Below are positions 1 to 10,024 of a stretch of DNA of 64,000 nt, piece after piece. This DNA comes from Bartonella harrusi (GTDB taxonomy: Bacteria; Pseudomonadota; Alphaproteobacteria; Rhizobiales; Rhizobiaceae): assembly GCF_024297065.1 (NCBI RefSeq), contig NZ_CP101114.1:558001-622000 (forward strand). Reading direction: 5' to 3'. The position numbers and the translations under genes were made by a program. A model generated the notes under the pieces. It did no database searches. It was given only the letters and a program-made list of their open reading frames with translations, and was not told the origin of the DNA. Each line of letters starts with the position of its first letter. The stretch's first letter is position 1.

Positions 1-129
1 GGTAAGGTTGATGTCGGAGTTCCATTGATTGCACTTGCTGAATATGAGATAGCATCTTATGCGAGTGATGCACTTCCTGCTGAACTCGCTACGCTTCCAG
101 CCATTAAGCCAGGAAGTAGAAATATTTAA
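1..129 (+). CDS. pyrE: Orotate phosphoribosyltransferase, 3' end only
   Basis: The window opens inside an open frame that codes for 42 residues and ends with TAA at 127-129. The tail (LIALAEYE, then PAIKPGSRNI at the end) matches the C terminus I remember for Brucella PyrE. PyrE makes orotidine monophosphate from orotate and PRPP in pyrimidine synthesis. The catalytic part lies outside the window, so the call rests on the C-terminal tail and on the neighbouring DUF2062-acpS-lepB block, which follows pyrE in related genomes. Confidence 0.75.
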   Translation, partial: GKVDVGVPLIALAEYEIASYASDALPAELATLPAIKPGSRNI

Positions 130-224
130 TTGCTTTTCTCTTTTTTTTGTGCAAAGGCCTAGAGGAATTAATTTGAGTTATACGGGTTATTTTTTCTTGT
201 CACAAGATATGTATTGAGAATTAT

Positions 225-824
225 ATGCTTTTTCGTCCCAGAGAACCAGTAGATTTTATGAAGCGTATTCGACTTTGGTTGTGGCCGCGTCGTTCATTCT
301 CGCGTTCATTTTGTTATATACGCAAACGTATTTTGCGTATATCAGCAACACCACATAAAGTTGCGTTAGGGTTTTCTATTGGCATTTTTTTAGCTTGTTC
401 ACCTCTGTTTGGGATGCATATTATTTTGGCAATATTTTTTTCTTGGATTTTGCGCGGAAACTTTGCGGCAGCAATTATTGGAACGGTTTTTTCTAATCCA
501 CTCACATTTTTATTAATAGTAATGGCCGATTATAAGGTGGGTTACTTCTGTTTATCGCTTTTTAGTGATGTAAATGAGATTTCCCTTTCTCAGATTCGCC
601 TTTTGTTTAATGATTTAACACTTTCAAATGTCCCTTTGCTTTTTAAGGGCGCTTGGGATTCTATTATGAGACCAATGATTATAGGTGGCACCCTTTTAGG
701 CATTATTTTTGGTGCTCTCTCTTACATAGGTGTTTACAGAGCAATTGCCCGCTTTCAACAAAGGCGATATCAAAAGCTTATAAAAAAGCACTTCTATCAA
801 AGGAATTCGGGTAATATCTCATGA
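225..824 (+). CDS. DUF2062 membrane protein
   Basis: This 199-residue protein has a basic N terminus ([12 protein letters not shown]) followed by hydrophobic stretches around residues 47-75, 84-100 and 150-170. That is the usual pattern of DUF2062 inner-membrane proteins, whose function is unknown. The ATG at 225 is preferred because DUF2062 proteins in this group begin with MLFR-type sequence. The stop overlaps the acpS start in an ATGA, so the two genes are probably translationally coupled. Confidence 0.8.
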   Translation: MLFRPREPVDFMKRIRLWLWPRRSFSRSFCYIRKRILRISATPHKVALGFSIGIFLACSPLFGMHIILAIFFSWILRGNFAAAIIGTVFSNPLTFLLIVMADYKVGYFCLSLFSDVNEISLSQIRLLFNDLTLSNVPLLFKGAWDSIMRPMIIGGTLLGIIFGALSYIGVYRAIARFQQRRYQKLIKKHFYQRNSGNIS

Positions 825-1222
825 TTATTGGACTTGGAAATGATCTCGTTGATATCAGACGCATTGAAAGAATGTTGATTCGTTATGGTGACCGTTTCAT
901 TCAGCGTATTTTTACTGATATTGAGCAAAAAAAGTCTGAAAATCTTCAAAAGAGGTCTTTTTCTTATGCCAAAAGATTTGCCGCTAAAGAAGCATGTGCT
1001 AAGGCTTTAGGGACAGGAATTGCTCGTGGTGTGGGGTGGAAAGATATGGGAGTGGTCAATTTGCCCTCCGGTAAACCAATCATGAAACTTACCGATCGCG
1101 CACAAATGCAATTGCAAAAATTATTGCCTCCTCATTATGAAGCTGTCATTCACTTGAGCATGACAGATGATTTTCCTTGGGCGCAGGCATTTATTATTAT
1201 CGAAGCACTTCCGCGTGGATAG
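821..1222 (+). CDS. acpS: Holo-[acyl-carrier-protein] synthase
   Basis: At 133 aa this is normal AcpS length. AcpS moves 4'-phosphopantetheine from CoA to a serine of the acyl carrier protein, which activates fatty acid synthesis. The N-terminal [11 protein letters not shown] motif carries the magnesium-binding Asp, and [14 protein letters not shown] is the second family signature with its Glu. It overlaps the DUF2062 gene by 4 bases and sits upstream of lepB, as in other Rhizobiales. Confidence 0.95.
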   Translation: MIIGLGNDLVDIRRIERMLIRYGDRFIQRIFTDIEQKKSENLQKRSFSYAKRFAAKEACAKALGTGIARGVGWKDMGVVNLPSGKPIMKLTDRAQMQLQKLLPPHYEAVIHLSMTDDFPWAQAFIIIEALPRG

Positions 1223-1304
1223 AGAGTGTTGGAGATTGTGCTTTTGTTATTTGAATATTATGATAGGAAATGAATTATATTCTGTGATGGGAAGGTAGTC
1301 TGTA

Positions 1305-2117
1305 ATGATACAGGAAGAGAAATTGTATAAAAAGAAAGAAAAAGGTGGAATTCTTGAGTTTATTTGGGTTTTGATACAAGCTCTATTTTTAGCAGCGCTT
1401 ATTCGTACAGTCTTTTTTCAACCTTTTAGTATTCCTTCTGGTTCAATGCGTCCTACTCTTCTTGTAGGAGATTATCTGTTTGTTTCTAAATATGCATATG
1501 GATATTCTCGTTTTTCCATCCCTTTTTCTCCTCCTCTTTTTTCGGGGCGAATTTGGGCATCTCAGCCTCAGCGTGGAGATGTCGTGGTTTTTCGTTTACC
1601 AAGTAATCCTAGTATTGATTATATAAAACGTGTTGTTGGGCTACCGGGTGATCGTATACAAGTTCGTCAAAGTGTTCTTTATATTAACGATCAGCCTATT
1701 TCGCGCCATTTTATAGGGAAGATTAGTAATTCTGATATAACGGAGGTAAATTCCCCTGTTGATGTTTATCGCGAGACTATGCCAAATGGTGTGAGCTACG
1801 ATACACTTGATTTAGCTTTCATCCCACAAGTTGATGATACGAAAGTCTTTGAAGTTCCACAGGGGCATTATTTCATGATGGGGGATAACCGCGATAATTC
1901 AGACGATAGTCGTTTGGATGTAGGTTATGTTCCAGAGGAAAATCTTATTGGGCGCGCAAGTATGATTTTTTTCTCTATCAGCAATGGCTCAAGTGCTTGG
2001 CAAATTTGGCGGTGGCCGTTTGATGTACGTTGGAGTCGTTTGTTTTCTTTTATCAATACTGTTCATGATTTGCCGCTTGTCAAGCAAGGAAACAACGATG
2101 AAGCGTCCAATAATTGA
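1305..2117 (+). CDS. lepB: Signal peptidase I
   Basis: This 270-residue protein has an N-terminal membrane anchor (about residues 18-37). The signature PSGSMRPTLLVGDYLFVSKY puts the catalytic Ser at residue 47, IDYIKRVVGLPGD carries the general-base Lys, and GDNRDNSDDSR is the C-terminal family box. It cleaves signal peptides from exported proteins at the periplasmic face. The 3' end overlaps the rnc start by 20 bases, which suggests coupled translation. Confidence 0.96.
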   Translation: MIQEEKLYKKKEKGGILEFIWVLIQALFLAALIRTVFFQPFSIPSGSMRPTLLVGDYLFVSKYAYGYSRFSIPFSPPLFSGRIWASQPQRGDVVVFRLPSNPSIDYIKRVVGLPGDRIQVRQSVLYINDQPISRHFIGKISNSDITEVNSPVDVYRETMPNGVSYDTLDLAFIPQVDDTKVFEVPQGHYFMMGDNRDNSDDSRLDVGYVPEENLIGRASMIFFSISNGSSAWQIWRWPFDVRWSRLFSFINTVHDLPLVKQGNNDEASNN

Positions 2118-2805
2118 TCAGCTTAAAAAGCTGACAGGGCATCGTTTTCAAGATGAGGAGAGATTAAAAAGGGCATTAACACATTCTAGTGTGCAAGATT
2201 CGGAACAGGGCAATTATGAAAGGTTGGAATTTTTAGGTGATCGGGTTCTAGGTCTTTTGATTGCAGAAATGCTCTATCAGTTTTTTCCGCAAGCAAGCGA
2301 AGGTGAGTTATCTGTACGTTTAAATGGTTTGGTCAATGCGCAGACATGTGCCGATATTGCGCGAGAGATGGGTTTACCTAGTATGATTCATGTTGGTTTT
2401 GAAATGAAAGACTTTGAAGGACGCCGACTCATCAATATGCATGCTGATGTCGTAGAAGCTTTAATAGCTGTAATGTATCTAGAGGGAGGGTTGGAGAGTG
2501 TTCGCCCCTTTATCGAAAAATATTGGCAAAGTCGGGCAAAACAAATGGATGCTAGTCGACGTGACGCCAAGACGGAATTACAGGAATGGGCGCACATGCA
2601 AGGAAATGCACAACCACATTATAGAGTTATAAAACGTTCCGGCCCAGATCATGATCCTGTTTTTATGGTAGAGGTAAGCATTTTGGGGTTTGCTCCAGAG
2701 ATTGGGCAGGGCAGCTCTAAACGCTATGCTGAAAGAATGGCAGCTGAAAAAATTTTACAACGGGAGGGTATATGGGAAAAAATGGGAAAAAATAATCATG
2801 GATGA
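2098..2805 (+). CDS. rnc: Ribonuclease III
   Basis: RNase III cleaves double-stranded RNA in rRNA and mRNA processing. The 235-residue reading shows the RNase III signature ERLEFLGDRVLG, the second acidic site (HADVVEALIAVMYLEGG) and a C-terminal dsRNA-binding domain ending KRYAERMAAEKIL. The frame is open back to 1984, but the ATG at 2098 gives the normal family length and avoids a long overlap with lepB. It overlaps era by 8 bases. Confidence 0.95.
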   Translation: MKRPIIDQLKKLTGHRFQDEERLKRALTHSSVQDSEQGNYERLEFLGDRVLGLLIAEMLYQFFPQASEGELSVRLNGLVNAQTCADIAREMGLPSMIHVGFEMKDFEGRRLINMHADVVEALIAVMYLEGGLESVRPFIEKYWQSRAKQMDASRRDAKTELQEWAHMQGNAQPHYRVIKRSGPDHDPVFMVEVSILGFAPEIGQGSSKRYAERMAAEKILQREGIWEKMGKNNHG

Positions 2806-3697
2806 CGCTATGAAAACGCGTTCTGGTTTTGTTGTGCTTATTGGGATGCCGAATGCTGGAAAATCAACATTGGTTAATCGGTTAGTTGGAACAAAGGTTT
2901 CAATTGTAACGCATAAGGTACAAACAACACGAACTTTGATCCGTGGTATTGTCATTCATGACAAAACGCAAATTGTGTTGATTGACACACCAGGTGTTTT
3001 TCATCCCTATAAGCGATTGGAACGTGCAATGGTGTCTGCTGCGTGGGGGAGTGCTAAGAGTGCTGATATTCTTTTAGTTTTAATTGATGTGCAAAATGGT
3101 CTTTCCGACGATGTTTATGCAATGTTAGATATTGTCAAAACTATTAAACAGGATAAGATTCTCGTTCTTAATAAGGTTGACACAGTTGTTAAGTCGTCCC
3201 TTTTAGCGTTAACCACTAAAATTAATGAGCATGTGCAATTTGTGCAGACATTTATGATTTCGGCTCTAACCGGGTCTGGTTGCAGCGATTTGCTCTGTGC
3301 TTTGAGTAACATGATGCAGGAGGGGCCATGGTATTATCCAGAGGATCAAATTTCAGATATGCCGATGCGTCATCTTGCTGCTGAAATTACCCGTGAAAAA
3401 CTTTTCTTTCGCCTTCATGATGAGTTACCTTATTCTTCAACAGTTGAAACAGAAAACTGGGAAGAGCGTCCAGATGGTTCAGTTAAAATTAACCAAGTGA
3501 TTTATGTGGAACGTGATAGCCAGAAAAAAATTGTTTTAGGAGCAAAAGGCGATACAATTAAAGCGATTGGTCAGGCCGCACGTAAGGAATTAATGGAAAT
3601 TATGGATCAGAAGGTTCATCTTTTTCTCTTTGTGAAAGTGCGTAATAGTTGGGATACTGATCCAGAGCGTTATCGTGAAATGGGGTTGGATTTTTGA
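2798..3697 (+). CDS. era: GTPase Era
   Basis: Era is an essential GTPase that binds 16S rRNA and helps mature the 30S subunit. The 299-aa reading has G1 GMPNAGKST, G3 DTPG, G4 NKVD and a C-terminal KH domain (around KIVLGAKGDTIKAIGQAARKEL). The frame extends upstream to 2690 inside rnc. The ATG at 2798 (MDDAMKTRSGF) gives the usual length of about 300 aa, and ATG 2810 is a possible alternative. recO follows after 7 bases. Confidence 0.95.
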   Translation: MDDAMKTRSGFVVLIGMPNAGKSTLVNRLVGTKVSIVTHKVQTTRTLIRGIVIHDKTQIVLIDTPGVFHPYKRLERAMVSAAWGSAKSADILLVLIDVQNGLSDDVYAMLDIVKTIKQDKILVLNKVDTVVKSSLLALTTKINEHVQFVQTFMISALTGSGCSDLLCALSNMMQEGPWYYPEDQISDMPMRHLAAEITREKLFFRLHDELPYSSTVETENWEERPDGSVKINQVIYVERDSQKKIVLGAKGDTIKAIGQAARKELMEIMDQKVHLFLFVKVRNSWDTDPERYREMGLDF

Positions 3698-3704
3698 AAA
3701 TAAC

Positions 3705-4451
3705 ATGAAATGGAAAGAACAAGCCATTATCCTTGCAACACGCCAATATGGTGAAACGAGTGTTATTCTCGAGATTATGACGCGTCAGCATGGCCGTTAT
3801 ATGGGAGTGGTAAAAGGGGGACGTTCGCGTCGTATGGCGGCTCTTCTTCAACCTGGGAATTTAGTTGAAGCTGAATGGTGGGCGCGTTTAGAAGAACATC
3901 TAGGACTTTTTAGACTTGAAGCACTTGATCTATATGCAGCACGATTAATCCTTTTACCAGAGGCACTTTATGCTTTGCAGCTGATGGCGTTTCATTTGCG
4001 TTTTCTTCCTGAGCGTGATCCACATCCCATATTATATGATCTGTTACATCTTTTTATGCGCAATTTTGAGGAAGCATCTGTCATTGCAGAATTGCTTGTG
4101 CGTTTTGAAATGCGACTCCTTGAGGAGTTGGGCTTTGGTCTTGATTTATCTCGTTGTGCAGCAACAGGGAATTCAGAAAAGCTTTGTTATGTATCTCCAA
4201 AATCAGGACGGGCTGTCTGTGAGGAAGCGGGGCATCCTTGGAGAGAGAAGCTTTTACGTTTACCGCAATTTCTGTTACAAAGAACTGTTCGCCCTATTGA
4301 TTTTAAAGATATAATAAATGGTTTTACTCTAACAGGTTTCTTTTTAACACGTCATGTTTGGGAGCCACGGGATATAAGGCATCCATCCGTCCGTACTCAT
4401 TTGATAGAATTATTTGAACGGCGATTTCATATGCAAAAATTAATTTGTTGA
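3705..4451 (+). CDS. recO: DNA repair protein RecO
   Basis: RecO works with RecF and RecR to load RecA on gapped DNA. The 248-residue protein begins MKWKEQAIILATRQYGE and continues with the OB-fold pattern GRYMGVVKGGRSRRMAALLQPG, then an alpha-helical C-terminal half (LLVRFEMRLLEELGFGLDL). The ATG at 3705 was chosen over an upstream in-frame start at 3675 because it begins just after the era stop and matches the family N terminus. Confidence 0.93.
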   Translation: MKWKEQAIILATRQYGETSVILEIMTRQHGRYMGVVKGGRSRRMAALLQPGNLVEAEWWARLEEHLGLFRLEALDLYAARLILLPEALYALQLMAFHLRFLPERDPHPILYDLLHLFMRNFEEASVIAELLVRFEMRLLEELGFGLDLSRCAATGNSEKLCYVSPKSGRAVCEEAGHPWREKLLRLPQFLLQRTVRPIDFKDIINGFTLTGFFLTRHVWEPRDIRHPSVRTHLIELFERRFHMQKLIC

Positions 4452-4478
4452 TTTTGATGAGAATGGATAATTGTAAAT

Positions 4479-5324
4479 ATGCGAATTTTAAAAACAATTA
4501 CTGAGGTACGTCACTTTCTCAAAGAAGAGAGACTTTTAGGACACTCTATTGGTTTTGTGCCAACCATGGGGGCATTGCATGAAGGGCACCTTGCATTAGT
4601 ACAGCAAGCAAGGGCCATGTGTGATCGGGTGGTGGTGTCTATTTTTGTCAATCCAAAACAATTTGGTCCCCATGAAGATTTTGATAAATATCCAAGAGAT
4701 TTGAGAGGCGATTGTGCTTTGTTAAAGAAAGCAGGTGTTGAATATGTTTTTGCACCTTCTGTAGAAGAAATGTGGCCCCATGGCAATGACACAATTGTAA
4801 AGGTAAAAAAATTATCACGTATTTTGATGGGAAGATTGCGTCCAGGACATTTTTGCGGTGTAACCAGCGTTGTTGCTAAGCTTTTTAATATTGTTCAACC
4901 AGCAAAGGCTTTTTTTGGAGAAAAAGATTTTCAACAAATTTTGATTATTCGTCGTATGGTTGAAGATTTGGCTTTTCCTGTTGAAATTGTTGGAGTGCCT
5001 ATTTTACGCGAAGCAGATGGTGTGGCTAGTTCTTCACGTAATCAACTTTTAACATTAGAAGATCGCAGAGCGGCAAAAATTATTCCTAACAGTGGTAAAG
5101 TTGCTGAAAAGCTTTATCACCAAGGGGAACGATCGGTTGTTAAGCTATGCAAAATTGTGCGCGATATTTTACAACAAGAATCCCGTGCGGTCATAGAATC
5201 AATAGATTTACGAGATATGGAAACTTTATCTGTAGTGAAGGGGATGTTAGAGAAACCTGCTGTTTTATTACTCACTGTCCGCTTTGGTGAGGTTAGGCTT
5301 ATTGATCAATATATTTTGCAATGA
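4479..5324 (+). CDS. panC: Pantothenate synthetase
   Basis: PanC condenses pantoate and beta-alanine with ATP to make pantothenate. The 281-residue sequence has the nucleotidyltransferase motif [13 protein letters not shown], the [13 protein letters not shown] stretch, FFGEKDFQQ and the ASSSRNQ active-site loop. It lies directly upstream of panB, giving a two-gene pantothenate unit feeding CoA synthesis. Confidence 0.95.
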   Translation: MRILKTITEVRHFLKEERLLGHSIGFVPTMGALHEGHLALVQQARAMCDRVVVSIFVNPKQFGPHEDFDKYPRDLRGDCALLKKAGVEYVFAPSVEEMWPHGNDTIVKVKKLSRILMGRLRPGHFCGVTSVVAKLFNIVQPAKAFFGEKDFQQILIIRRMVEDLAFPVEIVGVPILREADGVASSSRNQLLTLEDRRAAKIIPNSGKVAEKLYHQGERSVVKLCKIVRDILQQESRAVIESIDLRDMETLSVVKGMLEKPAVLLLTVRFGEVRLIDQYILQ

Positions 5325-5334
5325 AGGGCTTAAA

Positions 5335-6150
5335 ATGAGTGTACAGAAAACCATAAAGCGAATGACTGCTTCTGAAATAAGGTCGAGAAAAGGACAAGCG
5401 CCAATTGTATCTTTAACAGCTTATCAGGCTTATAGTGCACGGATTGCTGATCCATATTGTGATTTTCTTTTGGTTGGTGATAGCGTTGGTATGGTTGTAC
5501 ATGGGTTTGAAACAACTCTCCCTGTGAGTGTAGATATGATGATTTTGCATGGGCAGGCAGTTATGCGTGGCTCTCAAAAGGCTCTTGTCGTTGTGGATAT
5601 GCCTTTTGGTTCTTATGAAGAAAGTCCACAACAAGCTTTTTCTAATGCGTCACGGATTGTTGCAGAAACAGGGTGTGGTGCAATTAAGCTTGAAGGTGGT
5701 GTTTATATAGCAGAAACAATTGGTTTTTTGTGTAAACGCGGTATTCCCGTTATGGGCCATATTGGTCTTACACCACAGGCCGTAAATCGTTTTGGTGGTT
5801 TTAAGACGCAAGGGCGTGATGAAAGAAATTGGCGACAAATAGAAGAAGATGCGGTAGCGATTGAAAAAGCAGGGGCTTTTGCTGTTGTTGTAGAAGGGGT
5901 TATTGAACCATTAGCGGTAAAGCTGACAGAGATGCTTTCTATCCCGACCATTGGTATTGGAGCATCTCGTCGATGTGATGGGCAAATATTGGTGATGGAA
6001 GATATGTTGGGTTATGGCACTTGGGTTCCTAAATTTGTACGCCGTTATGGTGCTCTTGAACAAGCAATGGAGACCGCAATTAAGAGTTATGCAGAGGATG
6101 TGACATCTCGTGCTTTTCCAACAGATAAGGAAGTTTATAAACTTAAATAA
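5335..6150 (+). CDS. panB: 3-methyl-2-oxobutanoate hydroxymethyltransferase
   Basis: PanB converts 2-oxoisovalerate and methylene-tetrahydrofolate to ketopantoate, the step before PanC's branch. The 271-residue reading has the motifs [25 protein letters not shown], the substrate loop [17 protein letters not shown] and [14 protein letters not shown]. The frame is open back to 5284 inside panC, but ATG 5335, ten bases after the panC stop, matches the family N terminus. Confidence 0.95.
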   Translation: MSVQKTIKRMTASEIRSRKGQAPIVSLTAYQAYSARIADPYCDFLLVGDSVGMVVHGFETTLPVSVDMMILHGQAVMRGSQKALVVVDMPFGSYEESPQQAFSNASRIVAETGCGAIKLEGGVYIAETIGFLCKRGIPVMGHIGLTPQAVNRFGGFKTQGRDERNWRQIEEDAVAIEKAGAFAVVVEGVIEPLAVKLTEMLSIPTIGIGASRRCDGQILVMEDMLGYGTWVPKFVRRYGALEQAMETAIKSYAEDVTSRAFPTDKEVYKLK

Positions 6151-6563
6151 AATCCCATTTCATACAAAAACTTTACGAGAGAGAGTTTATTATTAAAACT
6201 TTGATAAAAAATTAATGCGTATTCTCTGATATATTCTTTATTCATATTTAATTTGAACTCTGATTTTTTGCCTGTTATCTGTTGATATTATAGAAAAAAG
6301 TTATTTTTTAAGTTTTCTGGACTCTTACTAAAATATCTTTTACAGAAGATCTTGGGATTTAATAGCAGCCACTTTTTGTTAGTTATGAAGCTACAAGTTA
6401 TTATAAAGGAAGAAATTTTAGATATCAGATAGTTATGGGGCAATGGGGGTAAGGAGAAGATTTGTTTTTTATGAGTGTATTCAAGGAGGGAATAAGGGAA
6501 AGAAGTTTGCTCCATTCATTTTTTAAATAGGAGCTATAAAAGAAGAACGATGCAAGGAAAATA
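6151..6563. other. Intergenic region without a recognisable gene
   Basis: About 410 AT-rich bases separate convergent panB and the HD hydrolase. I see stops in all frames, no tRNA, and no convincing terminator hairpin with a T run. Confidence 0.6.
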
Positions 6564-7184
6564 TTAGTATGATCTCTGAGTATCAAGGTTGTGAAAACGG
6601 ATTAAAAACGTGTTTTCAATTTGTTGTGTAGAGGATGGTTGCAAATTGAGGTCATTGGGTAGAATATTATTTGGAGAGCCAAAATAGCGAAGAGCTTCTT
6701 CTCTATGAAATCCAGCAAGTGTGATAGCTTCGTAGAATGCAGCGATACGGTCAGCTTGTTTGATTTTTTTTAAAAGTTTTTGAGAAGGATTCACAGGGAG
6801 AGAAAAGCGCATGTGGATAGCATCTTGTATACGCTTTTCGATAAGTTCATATTGTTTTCCTATGGCAGCTTTAAAGGGTGAAATCATGTCACCAATGACA
6901 TATTCTGGTGCATCATGCAAAAGAGCGCATAAGCATTCATCATTACGCGATTGCGGAAAAAGCTTCTGGAATATTTGTTCTACCAAAAGTGAATGTTGTG
7001 CAACAGAATAGGCATGTTCTCCTCGTGTTTGACCGTTCCAACGCGCAACGCGGGCAAGCCCATGGGCAATATCTTCAATTTCAACATCAAAAGGGGAAGG
7101 GTTGAGCAAATCAAGTCGCCGACCAGAAAGCATTCTTTGCCAAGCCCGCGCGTGTCCATTTTGTGCGAATTCAGCTTTAGCCAT
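6564..7184 (-). CDS. HD-domain phosphohydrolase, YfbR-like
   Basis: This 206-residue protein has an HD-type metal-binding pattern: RGEHAYSVAQHSLLVEQIF, then LLHDAPEYVIGDM, where the His-Asp pair defines the superfamily. Such proteins are often 5'-deoxynucleotidases or other phosphomonoesterases, but the substrate cannot be read from sequence. The ATG lies 3 bases after the stop of the upstream ygfZ-like gene, so the two are probably co-transcribed. Confidence 0.85.
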   Translation of the reverse strand: MAKAEFAQNGHARAWQRMLSGRRLDLLNPSPFDVEIEDIAHGLARVARWNGQTRGEHAYSVAQHSLLVEQIFQKLFPQSRNDECLCALLHDAPEYVIGDMISPFKAAIGKQYELIEKRIQDAIHMRFSLPVNPSQKLLKKIKQADRIAAFYEAITLAGFHREEALRYFGSPNNILPNDLNLQPSSTQQIENTFLIRFHNLDTQRSY

Positions 7185-7187
7185 GCG

Positions 7188-8051
7188 TTAAGTTTCCGTA
7201 GTATTTTCAGGAAAGGTAAAGTTCATATTTTCAGCAATGCTTACAGTGACGGGAACATTGTCTACTGTCAATGGAAGGGCTTTGTCCATAGCATTTTTGA
7301 CATGGTCAATACGCATTAAAGCGAGCGCTTCATTTGCAACACATGTTCCCAAAAAACCAAGGACTTTTGTTCCAGCTACAATACTAGAACCTGAGGTTAA
7401 TTCATGCTGGCTTTTGATGATGAGAACACGGCGACGCGTTGCGCGACGGTGATGCATTCGTGAAACAACTTCTTGCCCTATATAACAGCCTTTATCAAAG
7501 GCTAATCCACCAATTTGATCGTAGTTAATATCATGGGGAAAGACTTTTCCTATTTCATAGTCTTGACCGCTTTCAGCAAGTGCATAACGGATACGCAATT
7601 GCTTCCAATTGTCATGGTCTTCTGGAGCAGAAAAGGGTATTTTCCCATAGATTCGTATTACTTTTTCTTTTTGTGGAAATCGTTTATCCATAAAACTTGA
7701 ATCAAAATCTAAAGTATCAGATTCATTTTTCCAAAAAACTGTAATAAGTTCTTGTAATGGTTGTGTAACTTCTACTTTTTTATGAAGTTTATAGAGGAGC
7801 AGGCGCTTATAGAAGATATCAGCTAAAGAGACAATGATATCAATAAAATAACCGTCATCTTTTCTACCGATAAGAAAATCAGCAATAACTTTTCCTTGTG
7901 GTGATAAAAGAGCTCCAGGAAAAATTTCTTGTGCACCGATTTTTGTCACATCTGTCGTGATAAGAACTTGCAAAAAATCTGTTGCTTCTTCTCCAGTAAC
8001 TTTAATAATTCTACGGTTTTTAAAGAGAATGGCATTTTGTTTTTCAATCAT
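7188..8051 (-). CDS. ygfZ: YgfZ/GcvT-type folate-binding iron-sulfur protein
   Basis: The 287-residue protein has the diagnostic motif KGCYIGQEVVSRMHHR, with the conserved Cys of the K-G-C-Y-x-G-Q-E signature, in a GcvT-like fold. YgfZ proteins use tetrahydrofolate in assembly or repair of some iron-sulfur enzymes. The ATG at 8051 is favoured over a TTG at 8072 because it has an AAAGG ribosome-binding site at proper distance. It is divergent from pyrC and upstream of the HD hydrolase. Confidence 0.88.
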   Translation of the reverse strand: MIEKQNAILFKNRRIIKVTGEEATDFLQVLITTDVTKIGAQEIFPGALLSPQGKVIADFLIGRKDDGYFIDIIVSLADIFYKRLLLYKLHKKVEVTQPLQELITVFWKNESDTLDFDSSFMDKRFPQKEKVIRIYGKIPFSAPEDHDNWKQLRIRYALAESGQDYEIGKVFPHDINYDQIGGLAFDKGCYIGQEVVSRMHHRRATRRRVLIIKSQHELTSGSSIVAGTKVLGFLGTCVANEALALMRIDHVKNAMDKALPLTVDNVPVTVSIAENMNFTFPENTTET

Positions 8052-8115
8052 GGTTCTTGCCTTTCTACCCAAAGTTACATAATCGATAAAGAAAGGATAT
8101 GTAAGGAGCTCGGCT

Positions 8116-9444
8116 ATGTTTAAAACATTTGATACAATTTTTAAAGGTGCAACAGTTGTAAATCATGATGGCAGTAGTAAACGTGATATTGGTATTACCA
8201 ATGGCCGTATTGCTGAAATTGGTGATCTCACATGTGCCTCTGCTGGTGAAGTCATTGATTGTACAGGGCTCCATATTTTGCCGGGAATTATTGATAGTCA
8301 AGTTCATTTTCGTGAGCCGGGCAATGAACATAAGGAGGATTTAGAAAGCGGCTCCTATTCTGCAGTGTTGGGTGGTGTGACAGCAATATTTGAAATGCCT
8401 AATACCAATCCATTAACCATATCGGAAGAAGCATTATCCGATAAGATGAAACGTGGATTTCATAGGATGCATTGTGATTTTGCATTTTGGGTTGGAGGAA
8501 CACGTGAGAATGCACATCAATTGGCAGAATTAGAAAGACTTCCTGGTGCTGCTGGGATTAAAGTCTTCATGGGGTCTTCTACCGGCGATCTTTTGGTAGA
8601 TGATGATGAAAGTGTGCGTCTTATTTTGCAAAACACACATCGTCGTGTGGCTTTTCATTCTGAAGATGAGACAAGGCTTAGAGAGCGCAAAATATTGCGT
8701 ATTGAAGGAGATGCGTCATCACATCCGGTTTGGCGTGATGAGGTTGCAGCATTAAAATGTACACAACGTTTAGTAAAAATTGCGCATGAAACAAAGTCAC
8801 GTATCCACGTGTTGCACCTTTCTACAGCAGAAGAAATTGCGTTTTTAAAACATCATAAAGATGTTGCAACGATTGAAGTAACACAGCATCATTTAACTTT
8901 AACGGCAGATGATTACCAGCGATTTGGGACATTGATTCAAATGAATCCACCAATTCGTGAGAGCCACCATCGTGAATCTCTTTGGTATGGTGTTCAACAG
9001 GGTATTGTTGATGTGTTAGGTTCTGATCATGCTCCTCATACACTTAAAGAAAAGAGCATATCTTATCCTGCTTCACCCTCAGGGATGACAGGTGTGCAAA
9101 CAACAGCAGCAATTATGCTAACCCATGTCAATGCAGGGAAGATATCTCTTGAACGTTTTGTTGATCTCACGTCGCATGGTCCTAGTCGCGTTTTTGGTAT
9201 AAGCTGTAAAGGGCGCCTTGCTGTTGGATATGATGCAGACTTGACTGTTGTTGATCTTAAACGGGAAGAAGTTATTACAAATGCATTGATTGGTTCGCGC
9301 GCAGGGTGGACACCTTATGATGGTAAAAAGGTTAAAGGTTGGCCTGTTGGGACTATTATTCGCGGCAGGCGTGTTATGTGGGAAGGGGAAATTATTGTAT
9401 CTTCACAAGGTGAGCCTGTTAAATTTATAGAAGCTTTGGCATAA
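8116..9444 (+). CDS. pyrC: Dihydroorotase
   Basis: Dihydroorotase closes the pyrimidine ring from carbamoyl aspartate. The 442-residue protein has the metal-binding motif SQVHFREPG, EMPNTNP, a His in HVLHLST and SDHAPHT near the C-terminal part of the barrel. It is the long type related to allantoinase, so a hydantoinase-like role cannot be fully excluded, though the motifs and length fit the form common in Rhizobiales. An AAGGAG site precedes the ATG. Confidence 0.88.
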   Translation: MFKTFDTIFKGATVVNHDGSSKRDIGITNGRIAEIGDLTCASAGEVIDCTGLHILPGIIDSQVHFREPGNEHKEDLESGSYSAVLGGVTAIFEMPNTNPLTISEEALSDKMKRGFHRMHCDFAFWVGGTRENAHQLAELERLPGAAGIKVFMGSSTGDLLVDDDESVRLILQNTHRRVAFHSEDETRLRERKILRIEGDASSHPVWRDEVAALKCTQRLVKIAHETKSRIHVLHLSTAEEIAFLKHHKDVATIEVTQHHLTLTADDYQRFGTLIQMNPPIRESHHRESLWYGVQQGIVDVLGSDHAPHTLKEKSISYPASPSGMTGVQTTAAIMLTHVNAGKISLERFVDLTSHGPSRVFGISCKGRLAVGYDADLTVVDLKREEVITNALIGSRAGWTPYDGKKVKGWPVGTIIRGRRVMWEGEIIVSSQGEPVKFIEALA

Positions 9445-9607
9445 GTACACAAACTTGATGGATTTTTTAAAATAATTTTATGGGTGAAGAGGTGCTTATG
9501 GTGCTTTATTATAGGAAGATAAAAGCATGTGAAGGTTTTATTCTTCAAAATTTACTATAATTTATAGAAAAGTAAACTTATTGATCTCTTCGTTTTAAAG
9601 AGTATTA

Positions 9608-10024
9608 TCATTTGGATAGATCAAATCGCGTGTTTGGTAACTTTTGTACAGGTTGATTGTTATAATAGGTGAGAAGACTTTCAGATAAAGTCCTTCCTTC
9701 TTGAATGTATCTTTGCTTTGCTATAATTGCTGATTGTGTACAATGATGATAATTTTCTGAAAAAGCACGATAAGCACCATTAAACGCTTGGTAAAAATAA
9801 GCGCGTCTTTGTGGTGCGGGTTGTTCTGCATCAATGAGCGCACCCATATAGTCATACCATTGATTTGTTGGAGTACTGCAAAGATTTTCTAGATAGTGAA
9901 GGGATCCCAAAATTTCTGCTAGCCGTAGTAATTTTTCCTCATAGGGTGGTCGTTGTTGTGTAAAGGTTGGTGTTGTAGCTAAAAAAAATATAAAAAAAGT
10001 AATTTTTATCAATACGTTACGCAT
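9608..10024 (-). CDS. TIGR02301 family secreted protein
   Basis: The 138-residue reading begins with a signal-peptide-like stretch (MRNVLIKITFFIFFLATT) and continues with YEEKLLRLAEILGSLHYLENLC, a mid-section with YDYMGALIDAE, and RRAYFYQAFNGAYRAF. This matches my memory of the TIGR02301 family of uncharacterised alphaproteobacterial proteins. An upstream in-frame start at 10081 would place 19 residues before the signal sequence, so ATG 10024 is preferred. The function is unknown. Confidence 0.75.
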   Translation of the reverse strand: MRNVLIKITFFIFFLATTPTFTQQRPPYEEKLLRLAEILGSLHYLENLCSTPTNQWYDYMGALIDAEQPAPQRRAYFYQAFNGAYRAFSENYHHCTQSAIIAKQRYIQEGRTLSESLLTYYNNQPVQKLPNTRFDLSK